Both the position numbers and the translations under genes were made by a program. Under the pieces are notes generated by a model. That model saw only the letters and a list, made by a program, of their open reading frames with translations, had not been told where the DNA came from and made no database searches. A stretch of 64,000 nt of DNA from Tyto alba (Eukaryota > Chordata > Aves > Strigiformes > Tytonidae), in assembly GCF_018691265.1 (NCBI RefSeq), contig NW_024881313.1:582501-646500 (forward strand), given 5' to 3'. Below, one piece after another: positions 47,952-59,507 of the stretch (position 1 is the first letter of the stretch; each line of letters opens with the position of its first letter).

Positions 47952-50900
47952 TTTAATGTCACTAATGTTTTACTTGTCCAGAGAACAATTCTGAGAACAA
48001 TTCTGTAGCTTGGTGTTGAGTTCACTCACTCCCATCTTCTTGCTACCACACATTAAAACCATTTGAGCAAAGTTGTTTTAATGGTCTGGGCTGAGAGGAG
48101 TGCTTCCTCACAGCTAACTATATATAGTTCAGTGGTTCTGGAACTCTTCTGGCAATCTTGATTGACAACCCAACATAAGGATTTCTTTGAACTAATGTTT
48201 GTGAACATCCCCAGACACTGGTCTAAGTTTTCAGAGATGTGTCTGAGCATGAGATATCAAGTATGGGCATTATTTCTCTTCCCTTATTTTATGGTGATTG
48301 GCAGCTAAATCTATGAAGCCAATGCCAGAACATTGAAATACAGTGTTTTGGATAAAGTGAAATGAATCCTTTATGCTTCAGATACTCATTTTTACCTTTG
48401 TAACCATCTGAACTATTTAAGAAATGTTATTCTGATATAAATTGTTCATTAAAAGAAAATTGTCCATCTGTGAAGGTATGTGCCACAACTTTTCTAAAAC
48501 CCAGTTTCTTTCTAGTTGACATATGCTGGACACCTAGAAACTGAAGTACCCCAAATCACTAATACGTCTTGAAAATCGTTTCTTTCATGCTTGATATATC
48601 TTTACAACGTTGAAGTATGTATTATCAGGTCTGAAAATGTGCAGATATATGTGACACAGTATTTTGCGGTTAGATGGTTCAGCCCAAACCTTTGTTCATT
48701 CCTTGAAAAAAAACATGAATGAGAGCTTTCAGCAGGTTTGCCAAAGTGCTGCTCATTTGAAGTTTTTTCTTTTTTAAGATTCAGCGAGTTTCCAGACAAG
48801 ACTGTGTAACATAACACAATGTTGTCTCTTCAGGGCAAATCTTTCAACTGAAGCCAGTAACACAGTGCTTCCACTTTCAAATCCTCTAGTAAACACCTGA
48901 TTGTACCTAAATCATAATTATTCTTCTCTATAGAAGGCACCAGAAAGGTTCAGGCAACCTGTGACAGCCACTAAGCAGCTCTTCAGCCAATAAAAATTAG
49001 TTTTGAAGGATACCTTACCTTTCCCATGTAATACACCCCATTACCTGCTTGTTTACTCTATCAGATGAGTGTGATTCTTAGTTATACAGAGATGCTTTTG
49101 CTGACAATGTGTTAACTACCCATCATTTCACTGTCTTTGCTAGTATGCCTTCCAGGTGTGAGATATATGCAATTCCAATAAGGTTAATTGGAGATGCTTG
49201 AGCCCTGTGCTTTTTTTCATTTTCCTATGCACAGCACTAGCATTCAATGTTATACTGGCAGTCTTTAAAGTCATTTGAAAAGCTGAAATACATATTTATG
49301 GTGAAGCTATAAGGCTTGTTTGAGCTTCATATATGCACATAAGGAGAAGGAAAAGACAGTTTGGTCTTGTAAAGTCATAGAAGAAGATATGAAAACCAAC
49401 TTTGATAGTGTTACGAATTCTAAAACTATGACTAAAGAGATAAAGAATGCTATTAGCTGTCCCATACCATTGCTCCGATGAACTAAAATAAACTGTTGTA
49501 TTATGTGACCTATAAGAGGTATTAGGCATTTTATTACCTTCTTACTATCCACTTGAGCTCTAGACCTTTATTAAAGATCGTTTACAGAAGTTATTGAATG
49601 CCACTGGTCTTATTTTTAAAGCACTGACAGTATGGCATTACTGTCCCTAAACATAAAAGGAAGCAATGAGATAAATTTTAAAATCATGATCTAAGTGCAA
49701 GAGGAAGTAAGATAAATATAAAACAAACTTGTATGTTCTTCCTTGCCAAGAGTCTCTTTATATGCCAACACGTCTGCCATTACTTTAACAGCTTCTATCA
49801 GAGTAAACTGGAAAGGAAAAACATTAAGGAAACTGGAAAGGAAAAACATTTGCTGCACAAAAATGCTTCTTTAGAGTAACATTAAGCACTGCCTCTGAAT
49901 GCGATCTTCGCTTTCACAATGTATTTACTGCTTTGATGGATGTTAAGGTTATAAAGATGCTAAATGGGGATGGAACGTTTTTGATTATGGGCATCATCGA
50001 TCTTGATGAAACACTGTAGGTATGACTTGAGTTTAGTGATGCAGCCCATGTTTTTGATTTCCTTGTATTGATAGCTCTTTTGTCTTCAGGGCTTCTGCTT
50101 TGTCCCCTACTCTGCTGTTAATATGAATGTGGTGACTTCCAGTGAGCTACCTCGTTCCCCCAAAACCTTTTTAATTATAGATTTTGAAAGGTATGTGTAA
50201 AAGACAAACAGCCTTAGTAAGCAGGAAAGGTCAGAAGCACAGAAATCTGTTTCATTTTTTAATTGTCACTGAGAATTCATGCAGCTTGAAAGAAATACTT
50301 ACATCCATGGCCTGTGCATAATTTTGGAACCAACGATCTCTATTTTGATCAGACATTGAAATTAAGGTGTATATCCTGACTACTGGCTAGTTTTGACCTG
50401 AATGAATTTGAGATTATTCGTTTAATAATATCTAGCATTAGATTGGTCAGTTTGTAACACCATTCTTCATTGGTGAATAATAGTAAATACTGATTTTGGT
50501 ATGCTTTTTGTTAGGGGAGGTGGATTTGAAAGTTCTTACCCATTGCAAAATGTCCCAGATAAAAACTACATGGGATTAACAATTGGTCCATACTCTGTCT
50601 CACCTCAGATAAATTATTGAGTATAACTAGAATGAGCCAAGAATAGTTTTTTAAATATAAATTCTCCTAAGTTTATCATTAAAAGCAGATTTTGTCAGTT
50701 GCTAAACTAATAGCTTTTCTTTGTTTCATAACAGCTTCTGATAATGTGCTTCCTTGAGATTTAGTTTCTCACTGATTTCCTTCAAACCATGACAAATTAA
50801 GATATTTTTATGTGACTTGGTGAAGACTTTTAGTCCGCCTGTTGTACAGCTGCTGTGGAAATACTTGCTTAATCAAAAGATTTCTGTGCCCTTGGGTTCA

Positions 50901-51364
50901 ATATGTCATGAGTTGTGTTTCATTACTACTGTATGCAGTTTCTGCTGCTGGAACATCTGCTGCTTATGTGGAAAGGTGTAGAAAAATTCACTATACAGTA
51001 ATTGGATAATAAAGCTATTGAGGTTGAGATAATTGCTTCCGCTAAACTCTAAATTCCTTTTGCTGCAGGCCAAATCCTCACTCAGATCTTTGATCCATCT
51101 TTCTGATGAATTAAATCAATTTGAATTTTACCAGTACTATACTGAGTGTTAGTGACTGTTGCTATTTGTAGATAATTTGCTGATAGCTGATGGTTTGTGA
51201 TAGCCCTATCTGTTGTTAATGTTTGCTACTAGAATGTAAATCTAACTATACTTACACTTGTTACAAATAGCAAGCACTCTTACACACTCTTAGTACGTTA
51301 AGTAGTTCTGTTTAATCTTCAGCAGTTTTCCTTCATGAATTCTACACAGCTAGATGCTAGTTGT
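47641..51364. other. AT-rich non-coding sequence
   Basis: No gene supported. Small tandem duplications lie at 47981-48004 (12 bp, two copies) and 49805-49850 (a 21-bp unit repeated with 4 bp between). Frames of 65-81 codons here show no domain. Confidence 0.55.
47873..47954. repeat. Poly(T) followed by (GTTTT)n microsatellite
   Basis: A 27-T run is followed by a second T run and then about eight GTTTT units, ending in another T run. It lies about 240 bp right of LTR-5. Confidence 0.9.
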
Positions 51365-52622
51365 CATAGAATCTTAGAATGGTTTGGGTTGGAAGGGATC
51401 TTAAGGATCACCTAGTTCCAACCCCACTGCCCTGGGCAGGGCCCCCTTCCCCCAGCCCAGGGTGCTCCCAGCCCCGTCCAACCTGGTCTTGAACCCTTCC
51501 AGGGAGGGGGCAGCCACAGCTGCTCTGGGCAACCTGTGCCAGTACTTCACCATCCTCACTGTAAAAAATGTCTTCCTTATATCTAATCTAAATCTGCCCT
51601 TTCTCCATTTAAAACTGTTGCCCCTCATCCTATCCCTACACTCCCTGATAAATAGTCCCTCCCCAGCTTTTCTGTAGCCCCCTTTCAGTACCAGAAGGCC
51701 GCTATAAGGTCTCTCCAGATCCTTCTCGTCTCCAGGCTGAACAACCCCAACTCTCTCAGCCTGTCCTCATAAGGGAGGTGCTCCAGGCCCCTGAGCATCT
51801 TCATGGCCTCCCCTGGACCTGCTTGAGCAGATGTATGTCTTTCTTATATTGGGGGCCCCAGAGCTGGACCCAGCACTGCAGGTGGGGTCTCACAAGAGCA
51901 GAGCAGAGGGGGAGAATCCCCTCCCTCGACCTGCTGGCCACACTTCTCCTGATGTAGCCAAGGACACGGTTGGCTTTCTGGGCTGTGAGTGCACATTGCT
52001 GGCTCACAGTCAGTTTTCCATCCACCAACACCCTCAAGTCTTTCTCCACAGGGCTGCTCTCAATCCACTCATGGCCCAGCCTGTATTTGTACTTGGGATT
52101 GCCTCCACCCATGTGCAGGACCTTGCACGTGACCTTGTTAAACTTCATGAGGTTTCCACGGACCCACCTCTCAAGACTGTCCAGGTCCCTCTGGATGCCA
52201 TCCCTGCCCTACCGCGTGTTGGCCACACCACAGAGCTTGGTGTCTTCAGCAAACTTGCAGAGGGTGCACTCAATCCTACTGTCCATGGCACCAACAAAGA
52301 TGTTAAACAGCACTGGTCCCAGTATCAACCCCTGAAGAATGCCACTTGTCACTGGTCTCCACTTGGATATCAAACTGTTGGCCATAACTCCTTGAGTGTG
52401 ACCATCCAGACAGTTCTTTATCCACCAGTGGTCCATCAGTCAAATAAACTAATTTAGAGACAAGGATGTTGTGTGGGACAGTGTCAGATGCTTTGCACAA
52501 GTCCAGGAAGATGACATCAGTTGCTCTTCCCTTTATCCACCTGTGCTGTAACCCTGTTGTAGAAGGCCACCAAATCTGTTAGGTATGATTTGACCTTAGT
52601 GAAGCCACATTGGCTGCCACTA
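51365..52622 (-). mobile_element. CR1 LINE, 5'-truncated, antisense
   Basis: About 1.26 kb of CR1 in antisense. It begins with the antisense 3' tail (CATAGAATCTTAGAATGG) and the typical UTR (TTGGAAGGGATCTTAAGGAT), then the C-terminal RT region up to about 52622 (ending near GAAGCCACATTGGCTG). Three minus-strand frames cover different RT parts, so frameshifts break it. It is less decayed than the CR1 at 5220-7157. The 208- and 121-codon + frames here are shadows of the antisense CR1. Confidence 0.9.
51801..52436 (-). pseudogene. Broken CR1 reverse transcriptase C-terminal half
   Basis: Minus frames at 52209-52436 and 51801-52148 carry in order the LGPVLFNIF block, the metal-binding block as F-A-E-D-T-K-L, MKFN-x-x-[15 protein letters not shown], and [23 protein letters not shown]. 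All are standard CR1 landmarks. The FADD box reads FAED (52242-52253), so one catalytic Asp is replaced by Glu. The two frames are out of phase with each other. A dead LINE gene fragment. Confidence 0.85.
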
Positions 52623-54403
52623 TTCATTGTTCATTAAAATCATAAATATTCAGGACAAAGAATATAAGATTAGCTTTTATTAACAAACTATTTGATTTCC
52701 CTCTACATGTGAGTCAAAAAATATTTTATTGGTCTTACGGCAACTGGAACAATTTTGGAATAATAAATAAAATTATTTAGAAACAGTGGTAAAATTAGTA
52801 GTTGTTTATGCTTTGAATTTCCTAGGTATTTTCAGGAAACCCAAGTAGCATTATGACTGACTGTGACTAAAGAATATCATAAACCACTGTAGAGCAAATT
52901 CAGTTCAACAGATTGATTTTGGGGGAGGGTTTGTTAATTTTTCACTAAATGGTCTGTGCTGACAATGACTATTTTAGTAATTAAAAGTTTGTAAGATCAG
53001 AGTTTGTTTTAAATAGACCTCAGTGCTGTTTCCTGTAAGGCTTCTGAGAAAAGGAGGAAATGAAAGCAGAGCAATCCTCTGATGTTGAATAAATGTTCAT
53101 TAAAAAAAAAAAAAAAAAAAAGGTAACTTTTCTTAGAAAAGGACTCCTTGTAGCCCACAGCAATATTACTCATAACTTCATTCACTGGAATATTGAATTG
53201 TTATGAGTATTTTGTCTCTATTTCTTCCCTGGGGTATCGAACTGACTTTTCTGCTTTTGTCGGGATTGTCCATCGCTATATGCTGCAACACTTTCTTTCA
53301 CTGATGGTGACTCACTGACTCTACCACAGATTTCCCTGCTTTATCTGACAAGGCTGATAATAAATTTAGTAACTAGTGCTAGCTCAGTAATATTTAGTCA
53401 CTCAGGCCTCCTCCCTCATTATTTTTCTTTGCTGGAGGCAACTGATCTGAAAACTATCTCTGTTCTCACCTGGGGTTTAAAGATACAAAAATTCAATCAG
53501 ATCACAGTTATCTTTCATGTTATCTTCCTTGATTAACAGTATGGTGAGCAGAACTGAATTTTGCAAGAGCAGTTGGTATAAATAGCTTGCCTGCTCACAG
53601 TCTACTTTGAATCAGGTTTGTTATCCCGGTTGCACGAGGCAAACAGAAAAATTGAGCAGGAGTTTTAATTACATATACACTTCAATATCATGTTCTATGT
53701 ATTGTTAGTAGCTTCATTTCTTACTTTATTTTATGGAATGTGTTGCCAGAACTGTTCACTTGTGTCTATTCTCAGCTCTCAGCAGGTGGCTTTCAAGCTG
53801 AGCCAAGGAGCTGTGGCATTTAGAGCATATTCCCAGATGGTGATTATTGCTGTCAAAGCCACTAGGGGACCATAGCTATGGACTATGTTAGTCTTTGCCC
53901 CAAGGACCTTATGGAGAAATGGTGAAATTACCTTAAAGAAGCTCATTAATAACTAAAAGCTTAAAATATAGGAAGACCAGACTTCTCAAGATATGCACTG
54001 TCACTCCTTTGGTAAACTGAATGGACTGTTCGACCATCATTCAGGGTCAAGCAGTTTGATAAGTTAAACATTACAGAGACCCACGATACATAACAGCTGA
54101 CATCAGTGGCTTATGAGAGGGACATTTCCCAATATGATTTTATTAATTAGTATTATGTTTGAATAGAAAAACAGAATTTGAAAATGCAGCACTTCAACCC
54201 CCCATTCTCTGGTGCATAGAAATCTCTCCTGAAGTATTAGTATCATCATCAGCAGTATTAATAATGTACTTAGATAACCTGTTTAATGAAGTGTAGTAGA
54301 TCCCACAAGTAATGCATTGGATAGGAGGGAAGAAGCTGGTTCTGTCTGTCTGTAAAATGACAAATCCCCAGAGACAATTTTGGTAGTACTTTCTCATTGC
54401 ATA
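52623..54403. other. AT-rich non-coding sequence
   Basis: No gene seen. One of only two long poly(A) runs on + lies at 53102-53120 (19 A). Confidence 0.6.
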
Positions 54404-54461
54404 GTGGTTGGACTAGATGACCTTTAAAGGTTCCTTCCAACCCAAACTGTTCTATGCTTCT
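54404..54461 (+). mobile_element. CR1 3' end fragment
   Basis: GTGGTTGGACTAGATGACCT then TTCCTTCCAACCCAAACTGT and TCTATGCTTCT is the CR1 3' UTR end in sense. Only 58 bp remain. Confidence 0.85.
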
Positions 54462-57400
54462 AAGAAGAAAGTGTCAGAAGATGAATGTATTGGTGTCCAT
54501 CTCTAGTTTAACAAACTATGCAGGTCTGACACTCCCTATTTTTTTGATAGTCATTTTTATATTTTGATAGCATTTCCTAGGAGTCCCTTAAAGTGAGAAA
54601 GATGGGTGCTTGTGAAAAAATATCTGCAAGTCTACTTCAGTGAAAACCATTTAAATCTATGCCTACTAAGAAGTGGCTCACTGCTGGAAACTGTTTTGTC
54701 CAGTACATGTGATGAAATTCTCCTGACTAGTAAAGAAATCTGTTCTTGAGCTCTATTCTCCTTTTAAAGGTGGAGCCCTGATCAGTAGAATCAGCTCAGT
54801 CAAAGGAATAATTCACCTCTTTCAAAAGACAATGTCTAAAATAAATCAGATTAATAAGGTATGTAGATCATCCAGTGGCTGTGGAAGAGATGCAGGGTAA
54901 CAGTCGTGTGTGTATATATATATATATGTGTGTGTCTAAAGTTAGTGAAACTTCTGCAAAACTAATAGTGAAAGAAAACTGTCTTCTTTATCGCTGTTTA
55001 GTAATACAACCTTAAATCAGGGAGGAAGTAGGAAGTTAAGTAGGAAACTACAGAGATCAAACATGTCTATTTTGCCTCAGACTTTTTTTTTTTGTTTGTT
55101 TGTTTGTGTTTTTTTTGTGGTATCATCAGCATAAGCTCTTTTACTTGACTTAACACTTGGAAAAAAAAAAAAAAACAAAACAAAACACAAAACATCTCTG
55201 TTGTCAGAGGAAATGAGTAGTAGAAATATTGCTTCCCATACCTCAGTTGGCAATGGCAGTTGAGTCATACTTGGTTTTAGCTGACCTGGGCTTCCTAAGA
55301 AGACATGAAACTTCATTCAGGGGGTTTGAAAAGAACAAAACTGCTTCCCTTATATAAGCATATTGACATGAAGTTTTTGTAGGTGCCTGTTGTGTATGAA
55401 ACACTGCTCCCTAAGTTTGGCAAAAAGGGGACACTTGCTTCCTTGGACAATCTGTGTCATTATATTTGGTTATTTATCCACTTACTTGGTTCAGCTATGC
55501 CTTTATTGGGGAAAAAATTTCAATTTGCCCTCTACTATCTATAACTTTCCTTTTTTAATATTACTGTTTACATCATTACATCGATTTGATTACCTATGAC
55601 CAAAGTAAGTATGATGTCTGTCATCACAGTATTTTTAATTGTTCCTGTGAGAAATTTGTTTGAGCATATGGTGCTGAAGTCATCTTTTGTCTGTAGTTTC
55701 TTAGCAGTAGGCATAATTCATCTGAGTTTTTATCTCTTTTTCAAAATGTTAGGAATTGTTTTGACTGCTGTAATTTTCCACAGCGTGAGCAACTTTACCA
55801 AGTACCTGTCCTGTAGATGACAACTTTAAGTTTGAGGTGACCTTTTTGCCTAGCTTCCCTTTCTTGAAGTATTTTGGCTTTTATATCTGTCCTCCTCACT
55901 TCCATATCACAGCACTGTCTGCTTTATGGTACCGGATGTTTAGTGTGGGCTATCTGACCATCTTTGTTTGATGAGCTCTAATGACTAATTCTGTGTCTTT
56001 TGGTGATCTTTTTCTGTTGTTCTATACCTAGTATCAGTCACCATTTAGTCTATAGTTAGGAACTCAAGCATGAAAAATTACAAAATTGGATTTTTCTGTC
56101 ACAGGTCAGGCAAAGGCTATTCTGTTTCACTTTCTTTTTTTTGATTTCCATTTCAAAACATACTATTTTATCACTTTTTTAAAATTTTTATGTGATGTTA
56201 GTGCTTCTGCATTCAAAGTACATTCTTATATTTTAGTTCACAGCTAGGTTCCTATGTCTGAGTTAGCAAAATACTATTTAAAACATAATTTCAAAATTAG
56301 CTGTTCAAAAAAAAAACTACCTCTGGCTGGTTCCCACTGTTTGCCAATGTAGAGTAAACTTTTTTTCAAGTTTCTTAACTTGTTCTCCACTTTTATGGAG
56401 CTGAGGCAATGATGAAAATTATAGCAGTTTTATATATTTTTATCTATGTATATTCTCTCAACTGTGTGTATGTGTATATATATTTAATGAAGAAAATTTT
56501 CAAAGTTGATTTTGGATCTTATATAGCACATGCGAGCATTCTGAGCAAAAATATTTGACAAAAATCAGCTGTTTTCAGCCTTCAAATTCTGACTGCCTCC
56601 ACAGCCAGAGTAAGAAGGCGTCTCAGCACAACACATCTGGGCCCAGGGAACTCCTCCAGGACCCTCTTAACACCATGCTACTCCACAGGCTAAGGAACAA
56701 AGAGAACATCACTAGAAAATAATGCAAATTCTTCCTCATGAGATAAATTTAAGGATCATTTTGTGCCTCAGCAGACAATCATACTGCCTATGATCCTATT
56801 TCAGGTATTAAAGCATAGTTCAAGTAGGAATTTGAAAGGTGATCACATTAGGTCTGATAAAAGTGCGTGTTTCTAGTTTAAAGCAATAGGTGAAGGAAAC
56901 AGGCATCATTTGGTGATGAGGAACAGGTATTTGTCCTCCAGCATTAAATGGGAAGTGATAACATGAAGAGCTATAAAGGTAAACAAAGGAAGTTAGCATT
57001 TAATGTGATAGAGGAAAGGGACAAAAGAAAGAGAAAGTGGGTCTCTGATGATCAAAAAACAGACTAAGAACTATCTTTATGGTTGGAAGAGGTAATAACA
57101 AGGCTGCCAGAGGAAACATTGCTGCATTAATTAAAACTAGAGTTGACTGCTTAATTTTTTTAAACAGTTTAGTTGCCAAAAGATACTGTTTCAGATTGGC
57201 TGAGTATGTTTATGAATTTGTGTGGAATTTGGTATATAATTCTGGCTGAAAAATAGTGAACAGTGCTGAGTTTTTTATTCTAAATTCTGTTACTGAAGCT
57301 ACAAGGAGGGGACAATTGATCAGGAAAAGAAAGCTTCCCCCACCCCCTAAGTTTAGTTACCTCAACGGAAATAAAAAAAAAACAGTTAGAATGTTTTGGT

Positions 57401-58628
57401 TTTGAGTTGGATGAGGTATTTAATACAACCTGAAACAATTTTATGTCAACTCTTAATTTAATCAAAAAATTTGCCTATTGTACACTGACTCAAAGCAAAC
57501 ATCTCTTCTCCTGTTTTTTCAGTTCAACCTTTCACTGATTTCATAGTAGTAGATAGATGACTTTGAGGAGCAGATTTTGCTGTAAGACTTGAAAGGATAG
57601 CTTACAAAGAAATTCTTCAATATTTAGACATTGCTTGTTTGGGAGATGTGTGATGGAATTTAATGTTCAAGCTGTTGGCTAATTTTCAACCCTAAATTAT
57701 AGCAGTAATCCAAACACTGGCCAGAAATTTATGAGAGGAAAAAAAATTATTCTCATCTGTCTGGAAATATGTTTATTATCTTCCTGGATCTGGACCTTGA
57801 ATTCTTATTCTTTCCCTGCAACAATGCTACAATGCATTTGAGTTTGATCTATCCCATGTCCCGGTGAAACAGTGCTAGAGATGTGTTTGTTTTTTGCATA
57901 AATGCATACATATGCTTTTTCTTCTGTCTGCCGCATAATGAGCATGTTACTTTGTAAGTCTTTTATAATGAGTTATCAAATACTATTTTTGTTGCTAACA
58001 GATTGCTCCTAAGTTGAAACAGGATCCATGCTAAATTAAAACTATTAATCTTATTTAACTTCTGTTTGAGGCTTCAAGTATAAATTTCAGAGGTGTTTAT
58101 TAAAAATTAGGATCCAACAGTAGAAAAATGGATTATTGGATACAAGCCTGTTAAAATGCACAAAATCATAAATCAGATATCTCCGCCTAATTCCAGAGGC
58201 TTCACAGCCTTGTTCTGCACAGATCTCTGTCTTTCAGGAGTTGAGTAGTTTTATGGCATGAAGCACTGCATTCTTATGTATTGGGTATAGGCAGATGAGC
58301 CAGATTTTGTATGGTCTGAGCAGTTTTCAACTGAGTCCTAACCAGAAACGTGCTTAATTTATTCACATTTTAGGTTGAACTTGACAGATATTACAAAGAA
58401 TGAAAAGAAGTGTTCTTTAACTTCTGTATAGGGGTAGAAGGGACTTTACATGTGAAAATGACTGGCCAAGATGTAAGTGTTAGAATCTAAATTTAATTGA
58501 TATCTGCAATATTTTCAGATATAGAAAAATGAATATATGAATTATTTTTCATATATTTCATATATTGATTCATATAACTATAAATGAATATATGAATTCA
58601 TATTAATATGCACATATTAATATATATG
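54462..58628. other. AT-rich non-coding sequence
   Basis: No gene supported. A TG/TA microsatellite lies at 54907-54935 and an A-rich run at 55161-55175 (15 A). The segment 58510-58628 is very AT-rich with repeated ATATATGAATT-like strings, directly before the CR1. Frames of 60-79 codons show no domain. Confidence 0.55.
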
Positions 58629-59507
58629 TTCCTCAGCATTCATTTCTAGGGCCAGTTCTGTTCAATATATTTGTCAACAATCTGGATGCAGGAGTAGAGT
58701 GTACCATTAACAAGTTTGCTATAGATGATAACAAACTGGGAGGTGCTCTTGACTCTCTTGAGGTACAAGATGCCTTGCAGAGAGATCTAGATAGATTAGA
58801 GGACTAGGCAATCATTAATGTCATGCAATTTAACAAGTCAAAATGCTGGATTCTGCACCTGGGACAGAGTAATGCTGGGCGCAGTACAGACTGTGAGAGG
58901 ACTGGCTGGAGAGCAGCCCCACCGAAAGGGCCTGTGGGGTGCTGGTAGGGATTGGGCTCAACATGAGCCAGCAGCGAGCCCTGGCAGCCCAGAGGGCAAA
59001 CTGCACCCTGGGGGGCATCAAACATGTCATAACCAGCCGGGCACGAGAGGGGATCATCCCGCTGGATTCAGCGTTGGTGCGGCCTCACCTTGAGTCAGGA
59101 GTGCAGTTCTGGGCCCTGCAATCTAAGAAGGATGTGAAGGTCCTTGAATGCATCCAGAGGAGAGCAACAAAGCTGGTGAAAGGGCTGGAAGGTACGTCTT
59201 GTGAGAAGGGTGGCTGAGGACTTAGGGTTTGTCTAGTTTGGAAAGAAGGCAGCGGGGGGGCAACCTCATTGCTCTCTGCAGCTTCCCGAGGAGGGGAAGT
59301 GGAGAGGGAGTCGTTTGTATCTTCTTCCTGGGATCCAGTGATGGGATGCATGGGAATGGTTCAAAGTTGCACCAGGGGAGATTTAGACTGGACATTAGGA
59401 AGCATTTCTTTACCAAGAGGGTGGTCAAACACCGGAACAAGCTTCCTAGAGAGGTGGTCAATAACCCAAGCTTGTTCTAGTCTAGTCTATGCTATGCTAT
59501 GCTATTT
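58629..59507 (+). mobile_element. CR1 LINE, 5'-truncated, with unusual TATGC tail
   Basis: Sense CR1 beginning at the F-L-G-P-V-L-F block just before the catalytic box. The box itself reads F-A-I-D-D (58715-58729), an extra Ile inside the usual F-A-D-D. Later landmarks are MSQQRALAAQRANC and [20 protein letters not shown], then the RLDIRKHFFTKR-VV-x-H-x-NKLPREVV end block. The 3' end is a short TCTAG/CTATG tandem tail (59486-59507) instead of the ATTCTATGA tail of the other CR1 copies, which suggests another CR1 subfamily. Stops and frameshifts disrupt it. Confidence 0.85.
58939..59217 (+). pseudogene. CR1 reverse transcriptase C-terminal fragment
   Basis: A 92-codon frame with the CR1 landmarks [20 protein letters not shown] and, near the end, the IQRRATKLVKGLE block. 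It lies downstream of the catalytic box and is separated from it by stops. The next CR1 block, RLDIRKHFF, continues in another frame at about 59380-59460. Part of a dead LINE copy. Confidence 0.85.

Noticed and set aside
51831..52457. A 208-codon + strand frame
   Set aside because: It is the shadow of the antisense CR1, whose true reading is on the minus strand.
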